From: Carallia brachiata
Taxonomy: Eukaryota; Streptophyta; Magnoliopsida; Malpighiales; Rhizophoraceae
Direction of reading: 5' to 3'
DNA length: 64,000 bases
NCBI GenBank assembly: GCA_021464245.1
Contig: JADCRB010000068.1
Span: 9,227,391-9,291,390 of the forward strand
In this document: positions 26,347 to 36,789 of the stretch, one piece after another
How the letters are laid out: each line of letters begins with the position of its first letter
How positions within the stretch are numbered: position 1 is the stretch's first letter
Notes under the pieces: generated by a model
Seen by the model: the letters and a program-made list of their open reading frames with translations, nothing else
What the model was told of the DNA's origin: nothing
The model's database searches: none
Program-made: the position numbers and the translations under genes

Positions 26347-28090
26347 TTCCCCCTTTCTTCAAAAAGATTTGTCCTCAAATCTTGCTGTTGTTTTACTTCA
26401 AAGCCTGGAGGAATGTCTTGAGCTACAAGGAATTGATGTCTCTCATGCCAAAGAAATAGATATTTGGAGTATTTTGATGCCTTCACTGCAAAGCAAAATC
26501 TCCTCTTTTGAATTACCACCAGGCGATCAAACAAAGAAAATGAGCTAAGGTGGTTCAGCACCTGATCTACAATGACAAAATCAACATGAGTAGACACATT
26601 AAGCATAGAATCAACAAAATCCATTGGCTGTGGTGTCGTTAAACTGATTGGTAGCTCCATAGTAGGGCATATTGCTAACCCTCCACCATCTACAAATTCA
26701 ACTTCATGTACGGATTCCACATCCAATTCACAATGTTCAGCAAGTTGATCTTCATGGCCTTTAAATGCAGATTCCACATCATCAACCAAAGTCTCCACTT
26801 CACCATCATGAACAACTTTCTCATGTGATACACAACCAAGCTCAACAACTTCAGTTTCAACCTCTAAATCAACTCTCATGCTCGATACCACACACCCATG
26901 GTCAGATGTATGATCAACAACCTCATCTTTAACCTTATGTTCTTGTGCAACTTCTTGGACCACATCAACACAAGATTCAGAACTCACATGCTTTGATTTA
27001 GAACTCTCCACTTGCTTAATATATTGACTAAACTGTTGGAGAAAATCTTTATCAAAAATCCTTTCCTTCATTGACACATCCATCTTACTCTTCTCTTCGC
27101 TACTCCCAACCTCCTTGATTTTGTTTGGATCGGTCTTGAATTTTTTCATTGCTTTATCCTCCCTTTTGTTCCAATTCGGCTTCCATGTTGGGGAAGAAGT
27201 CAAATTTGAACAATATCTTGATGTTGTACTCCTCCCTTTGAGCTGCCTTTCAACCTTCATAGCCATGTGAACCATGTTCTCCAACTCCACATAATGTCGC
27301 AGCTCTACCATATCAGCTATGTTTTTGTTTAGCCCTTGTAGAAATCTAGCCATTGTAGCTTCTCAATCTTCCTCAACATTGCCACGGATCATAGCTATCT
27401 CCATCTCCTTATGGTACTCCTTCATGCTCTTGGTACCTTGAGTAAGCCCTTGCAACCTGCGATAAAGCTCATGACAACCTTCATTTCTTCCCAAGTGTCA
27501 ATGGGACGCTCTCGATTCCTTCGACGATTGAGCACCAACTGATCCCACCAAACTATGGCATAATCGATGAACTCCGCGGTTGCTAACTTCACCTTCTTCT
27601 CCTCAAAGTAATCATGACAGTCAAACACAAACTCTACCTTCTTTTCCCACTCCAAGTAAGCATCAGGATCACTTTTGCCTTGAAATGGAGGAATCTTCAT
27701 TTTGATGCTTCCAAGGTTGCGATCTTGTTTATTCTCCCATCTCCCAATGTTCTTGTCTCCTCTACCTCCACGGCCTACTTCACATCCACCTCTTCCTTCT
27801 TTACCATGTGCCATTCTACCCACACTATAATTGGAGCCTTGATCATCTTCGACAAAGTCATCCTCAAAATGAGCTTCATAACGTTCTCCACCATTCCCAC
27901 GTGCATTGGGAACTCTTTGGTGCTGCCCTCGCTGCAAATTGGCTGTGGCAGCTTCTTATCTATCCATGCTATCTCGCATTTCATCAAAACACGCAAACAC
28001 TCGATCAAATTGTTGTTGCATCGTGCTGATCACAATTGATTCATTAGCTGATCCTTCCTTTGAAGCACCCTTGCCATGGTCTGTAGACAT
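26313..28090 (-). pseudogene. broken gag of copy 1, with non-standard C-terminal region
   Basis: The likely start is the ATG at 28088-28090, paralogous to the start at 57114 in copy 2. The frame is interrupted by a TAA at 27956-27958 (copy 2 has CAA there), a deletion plus frameshift near 27440-27480 that removes the segment equivalent to RKRFVPSHYYRD, and a TGA at 27363-27365 (copy 2 has CGA). Recognisable Retrotrans_gag residues are IPPFQGKSDPDAYLEWEKKV, YAIVWWDQL and YHKEMEIAMI. Downstream, 26313-27353 is open for 346 codons. It starts MARFLQGLN, has no CCHC zinc knuckle and carries an acidic Val/Glu-rich stretch. The C-terminus (PPGFE, then DLRTNLFEERGND) runs through the PPT into the LTR. 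That tail matches the end of gypsy pol, so gag is joined directly to the pol terminus, as expected of a deletion-derived non-autonomous element. Confidence 0.85.
26347..26360 (-). promoter_or_regulatory. polypurine tract
   Basis: On the minus strand 'gaagaaagggggaa' abuts the LTR start TGATG at 26346. This is the expected place for the plus-strand primer of reverse transcription in LTR elements. Confidence 0.8.
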
Positions 28091-28989
28091 GTTTAAACCT
28101 GCAAAATTATGTTAGAAAGGACCTCACAAACACTCCCTCACGTGTTTGCACTCCACTCCTCACGTATGACACTCAATCTCTCGTGTTTGCACACACATCA
28201 ATTTGGCTTTTCTCTCCAATGCAACTCACACTCTTGCCTTTTTCCGCTCAATTGTTCCTCACTCTAAGTTCCTTTGGAGCCAAGAACCAATAAAAATTCA
28301 GTTTACAAACTCCTCGCAACAACTAGAACTAAAGACTGAAGGAAAAACAACAAAGGAAAGGGTTTGGTACAAGCTGTCCACACAAGTAATTTGGCCAAAT
28401 AGTTTTTTTTTTTATATAATATGGCCAGAACTCTTTTTGTTTTTTTTAAACTTGCAGGAAAGTAACAAAACTGACTCAAATAACCACTAGGAAACACAAA
28501 AAAAAGGTTTAGATAGGGCGGACTAGGGTTTCTCACTTTTTCCCAATCATGACAGATATTGAGCGCTGAATTCGAACTCGATTTTGACAAATATTCCAAC
28601 CCAACTGGGCTTTGCTCAAAACACAAACGTTGTAAACCTATGTGTTAGCTTTCAAACGCAACTGGAATCACTCAATTTGGAGTTTTATAGAAGAAGTTAT
28701 TACAAAAATACTGAACAGACGTCAAATCTGGCGGACAGACGCACGGAAACACAAAGACTTAGGGTTTTTCTTTTTTCTTTTTTTTTATAATTTTCAGCAA
28801 AGAACACACAAACAAAAGACAAAGAACACACTAGGGTTTTGTTTTTTTTTTTTTTCTTTTTCTGGAATAGACACTAAACAATGAAACAAAGAAGACAAAG
28901 ACGAACAGACAAAAACCTAGGGTTAAGAACACGATGGAAAACACAAAAAAAATAAAACTTTGGATACGCAAACCTGACCTAGAGCCTAA
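28091..28989 (-). other. untranslated leader of copy 1
   Basis: About 900 bp between PBS and gag start, closely matched by 57115-58010 in copy 2. It is rich in A/T runs (for example the T tracts near 28405, 28435 and 28840 on the plus strand) and has no supported coding frame. Open frames here on either strand are short and not shared as proteins. Confidence 0.6.
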
Positions 28990-29001
28990 GCTCTGATACC
29001 A
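28990..29001 (-). promoter_or_regulatory. primer binding site, tRNA-iMet type
   Basis: The minus strand reads TGGTATCAGAGC, complementary to the 3' end of plant initiator tRNA-Met. It is two bases (gt) inside the LTR end ...GCATCA at 29004. This sets element orientation and the LTR boundary. Confidence 0.9.
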
Positions 29002-29003
29002 AC

Positions 29004-30200
29004 TGATGCGAACCCCGCGGATAGCACTGGAAGACCCAACGCCTATAGGGAGACGCGAACCCCACGGATACACCGAAAGACCCACGAACAAGATTGAAAT
29101 CACAACCTAAGGAAAGCCAAGTCAGGTTTGAAGGAACCTTGACCCAACGTCTCTATGGAGACGCGAACCAAAGGCATAAGAAGATTTGTAGACGCCACAC
29201 CCTAGAAAAGGAAGAAGGAGGGTGATAAGTCTAGGTTGAACGCCACAAGGAGTTATCCTTGATAAGTTCGGTAAAAGAGTTTTGAAACTCCAAAAAACGA
29301 TTGTTCTAATTCTCAATTCATCAAAATTCTCCCAAAATAAGGGTCTTACAAGCCTATTTATAGGCAAACCCAAGTAACTAGGGTTTTCAAAACAAAAGAC
29401 AACTAAAACTAGAAAACCAAGTTCCTACACCAATAAGGAAAACCTAATTCAACTAGAAACTTGAGAATTAAAGCTAATTCCTACTTGGAAAAGGATTGGG
29501 CTTAACTAAAACATTTTCCAGCCCAAAACATTAATTAAAATCCTAAATTTAACATCCAAATCAATTCATACATAGCCGTGTATGCACTAGGCCCAATTAC
29601 TCATGTCGGCCCAAACTTGTCTTCTTGCACTCGAACCATGTTGACATAAACTTGAGGCACCACCGAGTAATCTTGACCTCCAAATGCTTTGCTTAACATC
29701 CAAGAAACTCCTTGAATTCCAAGGCAGCCTTCATGCACGTTGCTTGTGGCCCAAGCATCCTTTACCAAAGAACTTAGAGCCTCCTTGAGCTTTTTAGCTC
29801 TACTTCTCGTGATCGGTGCATCTAGAATGTGCAAAGGATCCCTCGAATTGGTCTTAATGCCACCTTGGTTGCCATCATTCCCCCTCTTCTCAAAAGGATG
29901 TGTCCTCAAATCGTCACCTACATCAAAAGGAGAAAGGTCAGAAACATTAAATGTAGCACTCACACTATACTCACCTGGAAGGTCCAACTTGTAGGCGTTG
30001 TCATTGATGCGTTCAAGCACTTGAAATGGTCCATCGACTCTTGGTTGCAACTTGGAACGCATTGATGTAGACTTATAGGACCTCTAATCTTCATTGCTTG
30101 CTTTACAAGTAAAGCACGTTTCTTGCTCTCCAAGGAAAATCCACCGAGCCATAAAATCACACCAAATCATGTAGTGAGGGTGCTAGCCAAGCTCACATCA
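29004..30200 (-). repeat. chimeric 5' LTR of copy 1 (1197 bp)
   Basis: On the minus strand it runs from TGATGTGAGC (30200) to GGTTCGCATCA (29004). A TATA box (TATAAATA, complement at 29355-29362) sits in 'gcctataaataggc'. The U5 side contains an imperfect direct repeat built on 'ggttcgcgtctcc...cgttgggtc'. It is about 380 bp longer than the matching LTR of copy 2 because a block of gypsy pol C-terminal coding sequence (see next entry) occupies its U3 part. Confidence 0.85.
29601..30062 (-). pseudogene. gypsy pol C-terminal segment embedded in an LTR
   Basis: A 153-codon minus-strand frame. Its first part contains DGPFQVLERINDNAYK, then LPGEYSVSATFNVSDLSPF and DAPITRSRAKKLKEAL, the usual extreme C-terminus of plant Ty3/gypsy polyproteins downstream of the integrase core. 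'PFEKRGND' coincides with a second PPT-like sequence (gagaagagggggaatgatgg), so both a pol end and the start of a related LTR were captured. The left join with the host LTR lies near 'catcaatgcgttccaag', where both parents share bases. It is not an integrase gene by itself, since no DDE residues are present. Confidence 0.82.
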
Positions 30201-33200
30201 CTTATTTAACCCAAACTGAACTTAAATGAAGCATAAATGCATACAAAAACCTTTAATTTCAATGCAAAACGCATTTCCAACACCTTTTCGGGCGTTAAAT
30301 ACATTCAATTAGCTCTAATAAGTGCCCAATTGATCATGATTTGCATTTATTAGTTGCATAAGACCATTTGTGGCATTAATAAAAAGGCAAAATCACTTCA
30401 TTTCTTCTAAAAAAGTGATTTTCTTTCATTTTAAGAGCTTATTTAACCCAAATTGAACTTAAATGAAGCATAAATACATACAAACACCTTTAATTTCAAC
30501 GCAAAACGTATTTCCAACACCTTTTCGGGTGTTAAATACATTCAATTACCTCTAATAAGTGTCCAATTGATCATGATTTATATTTATTAGTTGCATAAGA
30601 CCATTTGTGGCATGAATAAAGAGGCAAAATCACTTCATTTCTTGTAAATAAGTGATTTTCTTTCATTTTAAGGGCTTATTCAACCCAAATTGAACTTAAA
30701 TGAAGCATAAATGCATATAAAAACCTTTAATTTCAATGCACAAAGCATTTCCAACACCTTTTAAGGTGTTAAATACATTCAATTAACTCTAATAAGTGCC
30801 CAATTGATCATGATTTGCATTTATTAGTTGCATAAGACCATTTGTGACATGAATAAAGAGGCAAAATCACTTTATTTCTTGTAAAAAAGTGATTTTGTTT
30901 CATTTTAGGGGCTTATTTAACCCAAGTTGAACTTAAATGAAGTATAAATGCAAACAAAAACCTTTAATTTTAATGCAAAAGGCATTTCCAACACCTTTTC
31001 GGGCGTTAAATACATTCAATTAGCTCTAATAAGTGCCCAATTGATCATGATTTGCATTTATTAGTTGCATAAGACCATTTGTGGTATGAATAAAGAGGCA
31101 AAATCACTTCATTAAAATCACTTCATTTCTTGTAAATAAGTGGTTTTCTTTCATTTTAAGGGCTTATTTAACCCAAATTGAACTAAAATGAAGCATAAAT
31201 GCATACAAAAACGTTTAATTTCAATGCAAAAAACATTTCCAACACCCTTTAGGGTGTTAAATACAATCAATTAGCTCTAATAAGTGCCCAATTGATCATG
31301 ATTTGCATTTATTAGTTGCATAAGACCATTTGTGGCACGAATAAAGAGTTAAAATCACTTATTTACAAGAAATAAAATCACTTTATTTCTTGTAAATAAG
31401 TGATTTTGTTTCATTTTAAGGGCTTATTTAACCCAAGTTGAACTTAAATGAAGTATAAATGCATACAAAGACCTTTAATTTCAATGCAAAACTCATTTCC
31501 AACACCTTTTAGGGCATTAAATACACTCAATTAGCTCTAATAAGTGCCCAATTGATCATGATTTGCATTTATTAGTTGCATAAGACCATTTGTGGCATGA
31601 ATAAAGAGGCAAAATCACTTCATTTCTTGTAAATAAGTGATTTTCTTTCATTTTAAGGGCTTATTTAACCCAAATTGAACTTAAATGAAGCATAAATGCA
31701 TACAAAAACCTTTAATTTCAATGCAAAACGCATTTCCAACACCTTTTAGGGCGTTAAATACATTCAATTAGCTCTAATAAGTGCCCAATTGATCATGATT
31801 TACATTTATTAGTTGCATAAGACCATTTGTGGCATGAATAAAGAGGCAAAATCACTTCATTTCTTGTAAATAAGTGATTTTCTTTCATTTTAAGGGCTTA
31901 TTTAACCCAAATTGAACTTAAATGAAGTATAAATGCATACAAAAACCTTTAATTTCAATGCAAAACGCATTTTCAACACCTTTTTGGGCGTTAAATACAT
32001 TTAATTAGCTCTAATAAGTGCCCAATTGATCATGATTTGCATTTATTAGTTGCATAAGACCATTTGTGGCATTAATAAAGAGGCAAAATCACTTCATTTC
32101 TTCTAAATACGTGATTTTCTTTCATTTTAAGGCTTATTTAACCCAAATTGAACTTAAATAAAGCATAAATACATACAAAAACCTTTAATTTCAATGCAAA
32201 TGGTATTTTCAACACCTTTTGATGTGTTAAATGCATTCAATTAGCTTTAATAAGTGCCCAATTGATCATGATTTGTATTTATTAGTTGCATAAGACCATT
32301 TGTGGCATGAATAAAGAGGCAAAATCACTTCATTTCTTATAAATAAGTGATTTTCCTTCATTTTAAGGGCTTATTTAACCCAAATTGAATTTAAATGAAG
32401 CATACATGCATATAAAAACCTTTAATTTCAATGCAAAACACATTTCCAACACCTTTTCGGGTGTTAAATACATTCAATTAGCTCTAAAAAGTGTCCAGTT
32501 GATCATGATTTGCATTTATTAGTTGCATAAGACCATTTGCGGCATTAATAAAGAGGCAAAATCACTTCATTTCTTGTAAAAAAGTGATTTTCTTTCATTT
32601 TAATGGCTTATTTAACCCAAATTGAAATTAAATGAAGAATAAATGCATACAAAAACCTTTAATTTCAATGCAAAACTCATTTCCAACACCTTTTATGGCG
32701 TTAAATACATTCAATTAGCGCTAATAAGTGCCCAATTGATCATGATTTGCATTTGTTATTTGCATAAGACCACTTGTGGCAAGAATAAATAGGTAAAATC
32801 ACTTCATTTCTTGTAAATAAGTGATTTTCTTTCATTTTAAGGGCTTATTTAACCCAAATTGAAATTAAATGAAGAATAAATGCATACAAAAACCTTTAAT
32901 TTCAATGCAAAATGCATTTCCAACACCTTTTAGGGCGCTAAATACATTCAATTAGCTCTAATAAGTGTACAATTGATCCTTATTTGCATTTATTAGTTGT
33001 ATAAAACCATTTGTGGCATGAATAAAGAGGCTAAATCACTTCATTTCTTACAAATAAGTGATTTTCTTTAATTTTATAGCTTATTTAACCCAAATTGAAC
33101 TTAAATCAAGAATAAATGCTTACAAAAATCTTTAATTTCAATGCAAAATGCATTTTCAACACCTTTTGGTGTGTTAAATGCGTTCAATTGGCTCTAATAT

Positions 33201-33564
33201 GTGCCCAATTGATCGTGATTTGTATTTATTTGTTGGATAAGACCATTTGTGGTTTGAATAAAAAGGGAAAATTGCTTTATTTTTTGCGAATAAGTGATTT
33301 TCTTTCATTTTAAGAGCTTATTTAACCCAAATTGGACTTGAATGAAGTATAAATGCATATAAAAACCTTTAATTTCAATGCGAAATGCATTTCCAATACC
33401 TTTTAGGGTGTTAAATACATTCAATTAGCTATAATAAGTGTGCAATTGATCCTTATTTGCATTTATTAGTTGCATAAAACCATTTGTGGCATGAATAAAG
33501 AGGCTAAATCGCTTCATTTCTTACAAATAATAGCTTTTCTTTTATTTTAGTAGCTTATTTACCC
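30201..33564 (+). repeat. satellite block E (right remainder of array)
   Basis: About 14 monomers in the same orientation as the left part, starting with the second CTTAT target copy and continuing the interrupted monomer. Variants resemble block D. The last ~600 bp (32.95-33.55 kb) match the subfamily at 23.8-24.35 kb. The array ends abruptly at 'agtagcttatttaccca', against a truncated LTR. Confidence 0.95.
31355..31403. repeat. 22-bp perfect inverted repeat (hairpin) inside a monomer
   Basis: The left arm (31355-31376) and right arm (31382-31403) are exact complements (tcacttatttacaag... against ...cttgtaaataagtga) separated by 5 bp (atcac). The right arm is normal monomer sequence. The left arm is an extra reversed copy, as expected from a local template switch during replication. 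Confidence 0.9.
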
Positions 33565-34355
33565 AGAGTGTAGAGAGCAAGAATTTTATAAATGAAGTTA
33601 AAGGACCCATTTCTAAGCCAATTGGTTTTGGTAAGATGTGGTGTTTATGACTTCATTTATTTTTTGCTTGTTCCGTATACTCGTGATGTGGGAGGTCAAG
33701 CTCGAAGCCCGGAGTCCCGGATATGTAGAAGCCGAGTCCGGTGCGTGGAGGAAAATTCCAAGTGTCATGTGAGCCCGCGCATTCTGCACTGACGTTGCGA
33801 ACCCGCGTATTCCACATGCGCCATTGAAATTCAACATGTTATTATAATGGAAAATGATCTTAAGTGGCCTGTGAATGATGGACGCAGCCGTTGAGAAGCT
33901 AAAACCTGCGTGAGCAGCTGGGTAGCTGTGTTGACATCTCCTAAGAAAAAAAAAAACAAAAAAACAAAAAGCCCAATCTGATGTGCAGAGACTCACAAAG
34001 CAACAAAGACTCACACTTGAAGGAGAGTGTTGGAATTGCAAGTGATGAGTCTTAAGGCAATGTAAAAACTCCCACATGGATAAGGAGTGTAGGGAGCAAG
34101 TACTATATAAATGAAGTTAAAGGACCCATTTCCAAGCCAATTGGTTTTGGTAAGATGTGGTGTCCATGACTTCGTTTGTTTGTTACTTGTTCCGTATACT
34201 CATGATGTGGGAGGTCAACCTCGAAGCCTGGAGTCCCGGATATGCAGAAGCCGAGTCCGGTGTGTGGAGGAAAATTCCAAGCGTTATGTGAGCCCGCGCA
34301 TTCCGCACTGAAGTTGTGAGCCTGTGTATTTCACATGCACCTTTGAAATTCAACA
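33565..34355 (+). mobile_element. TRIM-like miniature LTR element, 5'-truncated
   Basis: Two direct repeats (33565-33836 and 34028-34355) flank only about 190 bp of internal sequence. The right LTR is complete, with ends TGTTGGAATT...AATTCAACA (328 bp) and a TATA box in 'tactatataaatg' near 34101. The left LTR lacks its first ~60 bp, cut off at the satellite edge. The internal segment ends in a purine-rich 'gaaggagag' just before the right LTR, a PPT. The segment after the left LTR (tgttattataa) is only a weak match to an iMet PBS. No coding capacity. Short size, LTR pair and PPT fit terminal-repeat retrotransposons in miniature. A gene-like 66-codon frame in each LTR is a shadow. Confidence 0.72.
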
Positions 34356-34389
34356 AGGAGCCTGGTAAAAACATTCAAGAGAAATACAT

Positions 34390-35054
34390 TCTTTAGTAGT
34401 GACTTCCAGAATTGGCTGCTTATGAATATCAATGAGAATGGAACTGGCTTGCGGGAGGGGATAATTGGCCCACAGCTTTTGCTATGACTAGTTGGTGGAT
34501 ATGGCGCTGAAGAAATGAGCAAACGTTCTCTGGCGGGCACTTCATTGCCCATGCTACTGCTTTTATTAATATCGTCAGTACGGAATATACCCAAGCTCGC
34601 TTCCAAGAGGTCTTCTAATCCACGACAGGTAGAGCTATAGTGGGGTGGACACCACTGCCAATGGAATGGATAAAGCTTAATGTAGATAGTCTATCGATAG
34701 GAGGTACTGGCTACCTAAGTGGATTCATTCAGTATATTGGGAGATGCGACCTGGAGTAGTCTGGCAGTTCCGAGTTCAAAATCTTTGGCTGGAAGCGGAC
34801 TCCAAATAGCTTTGGAAGTGGTTCAGCATGGTCTTCCAGCTGCTTACCTCCAAGTCAACCTCGTCAACCATTGTTGTGATTTGTTGAAGAGAAACTGAAC
34901 TGTTCGTATTTCGTACCTTTAGAAGGAAGGGAACCACAAGTTATAATTGGTTGGCAAGTTAGGCGAGCAAATTGCCTCGCGTGATCCAAGTGCTGATGAC
35001 TTGACTTTATTGCCCCACCCTCCACCAGAGATGCTTACTACTGCTCAGACACAA
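34390..35054 (+). pseudogene. LINE-derived RNase H-like C-terminal remnant
   Basis: Frame-shifted plus-strand translation shows pieces typical of the end of plant non-LTR retrotransposon polyproteins: FQNWLLMNINENGTG (34400 region), WTPLPMEWIKLNVD (about 34647-34690, the first strand of the RNase H-like fold), LWLEAD, YLQVNLVNHCCDLL and SYLYREGNHK (about 34850-34940), and a Pro-rich end LLPHPPPEML near 35010. Several stops and frameshifts make it non-functional. A TIR element interrupts it at 35055. Confidence 0.6.
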
Positions 35055-35608
35055 TTAGAGGTGTTAAAAAAGTTGGATTGTGCCGAGTTTCGGTTGATTA
35101 TTTTTTTGTTCGAATCGGGTCATTTTTTGATTATGTCATTTTTTGTTAAATTATTTTTAGATCTCGTTACATTTGGTTCACGTTCGGGTTTAGTCAGTTC
35201 GGGTTCGAGTTGGATTCGGGTCTAATTCAAATTGAACCGTTATTTTTTTAAGTCGTTTTTTTACTAAAGTGAAATATTTCAATTAAATTCAAAACTCAAT
35301 TATATAATAAGTTAAATGCCTAAATTTAACTTTATTTGCCATATATATATCTATACTCCACGAAAAAGATACCAGTTAGGACTTGGGAGAGATATGAGAA
35401 GGCAAAAAATCAAAAAGTCTTTCACTCTTTTGCTTTTTTCTTAATCTAACGGGTGACTTGGATCCAATTCGATCCAACTTGAATTTTTTGGACTATTTTC
35501 AAGTTTGGGTCACTTTTGAGCTCGAGTTGAAAAGTTGAGTTGTTGACCCAATCATTCGAACAAGCTCAGGTTGAGTTATTAAGTCGGGTCACTTTTGGAC
35601 ACTTCTAA
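35055..35608. mobile_element. MITE-like element with short TIRs
   Basis: About 554 bp bounded by imperfect inverted ends: left TTAGAGGTGTTAAAAA, right ...TTTTGGACACTTCTAA (complement TTAGAAGTGTCCAAAA). Subterminal sequence is rich in 'gggtc/ttcggg' motifs, as in many small hAT-like plant elements. No coding sequence. A clear target duplication is not visible, so the class is tentative. Confidence 0.42.
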
Positions 35609-36060
35609 ATAAGATTTTACGGGGGTTCAATGGCTTCGATCAATTGCTAGTTAAAGTATTGTTAATTTAGCTCCTGCCTCCATTTTTACCAAAAATTTGA
35701 AAAAAACAAGAAAAGAAAGAATGAATACTTGACTAACATTTAAGTCATGATAAAATAACTTACTAAAAAAAAGAAAAAAAGAATAACTTACTCCAAGGGT
35801 CGCCATTTAATTCCGATACAAAAAATCGGGCGATAATAAATATAAGCTATTAAATTATAAATAAAAGCCTTATATGGCAAAAAAAAAAAAAAAAAAAAAG
35901 ACCGTTATACTACCGACTTTGAGTAAAAGCCTAGGTGTCCTATTATTTCCTTTCCCAATTTATTCAATCATGACATCTAACCTAGAACCCTATGATTTAA
36001 ACTATAAAAACATATCTTGACTTAACTTGACCAATGATATTACTTCACCATAACACCAAG
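35609..36060. other. intergenic stretch, nothing recognised
   Basis: AT-rich sequence with a 20-base poly(A) run near 35880-35899. No coding frame, RNA gene or repeat that I can name. The poly(A) could be the tail of another small retroposon, but no element body is evident. Confidence 0.4.
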
Positions 36061-36363
36061 AGAACTTTTCGTCTTATCCAACTTGTAAGTCTGCTTGTTT
36101 GATAACCTGCAGAAGGGAGGGGAGGTTTCTATTGATCTTGGTAGATTGCCCTCGTCTATGTTTTTTGTAAAAAGACGTACGGTACATGTTTGATAACATT
36201 ATGGTTCTTTTTTGTAAAGGGCTTTTATGGTTTATAATAGTTGTGTAGATGATCTTTTACCTGTGATCTGTACAGGGTACTTATTTTGTTACATAGGTGT
36301 CCATCCTTTCTTTGGATGACATGAATAAAACTTTATTGCTGTGCAAAAAAAAAAAAACAAAAA
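36061..36363 (+). mobile_element. LINE 3' end with poly(A) tail
   Basis: T-rich 3'-UTR-like sequence ends in 'gacatgaataaaactttattgctgtgc' broken by a terminal A run (36345-36357). It has an AATAAA signal at about 36325. Same orientation as the RNase H-like remnant at 34.4 kb, so it is plausibly the 3' end of that same LINE, separated by later insertion. Confidence 0.42.
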
Positions 36364-36789
36364 ACTTGCAAGCCTGCATTGCTTCACAAAGAATCTATTA
36401 GAATGGTTGACCTCTAAACTGCCATATAACATTGTGGTTCATCTATGCTGACAGAAGAAACAATCATGCTACGAACAAAAGAAAATGCTTTAGATACAAG
36501 CTAATTTTCGAATACATCTGCCATATGACAACTTTTGTTGCATAGCAATTTGCCTGTAATACATATTAACATCTCGTGTTTTAATTGGCTGAATGTAATC
36601 TACAGCATTTGTTTATAAAATTTCTTAGCAAAAATAACGTTTTGCATCAAAAAATAAAATTCAGTTGCAAAATAATGGAACATTCACATCGATGCAATGG
36701 AAGGGAGTCTTTGACAAGGCATGCACATGCCTGTTGCACATAAAAAGCAGAAACATTTGTTATCACTTGGAACATGCCCAAATCTCAAT

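Larger units (their letters stand above)
25379..30200 (-). mobile_element. gag-only LTR retroelement with inverted LTRs, copy 1 (4822 bp)
   Basis: Inserted in the satellite with a 5-bp target duplication: CTTAT at 25374-25378 and 30201-30205, after which the monomer resumes in phase. Both outer ends are the same LTR terminus in opposite orientation: it starts TGATGTGAGCTTGGC and ends with the complement GCCAAGCTCACATCA, near-identical for about 170 bp. On the minus strand the order is chimeric 5' LTR (30200-29004), PBS (29001-28990), leader, broken gag (28090-26313), PPT (26360-26347), a 3' LTR stub (26346-26155), a foreign RT segment (about 26154-25972), then an inverted LTR fragment (25985-25379). 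The internal region has no protease, RNase H or integrase. Family evidence: plant Ty3/gypsy-type gag plus iMet PBS. The inverted end structure is directly visible; its origin is inference. Confidence 0.88.

Noticed and set aside
27614..28039. Open frames on the plus strand opposite gag (also 56479-57063)
   Set aside because: Shadows of the gag coding strand. The minus-strand frames carry the recognisable gag residues and the PBS fixes the orientation.
28990..29001. tRNA gene fragment
   Set aside because: Only 12 bases complementary to the iMet 3' end, at the precise PBS position. There is no tRNA body.
25379..30200. DNA transposon with long terminal inverted repeats
   Set aside because: The inverted ends look like TIRs, but internal PBS, PPT, gag, TATA-containing LTR sequence and a 5-bp duplication show LTR-retroelement origin. 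No transposase.
1..33564. CRISPR-like regularly spaced repeats
   Set aside because: The repeat is contiguous with no unique spacers, the unit is 237 bp, and the setting is a plant nuclear genome. It is an ordinary tandem satellite.
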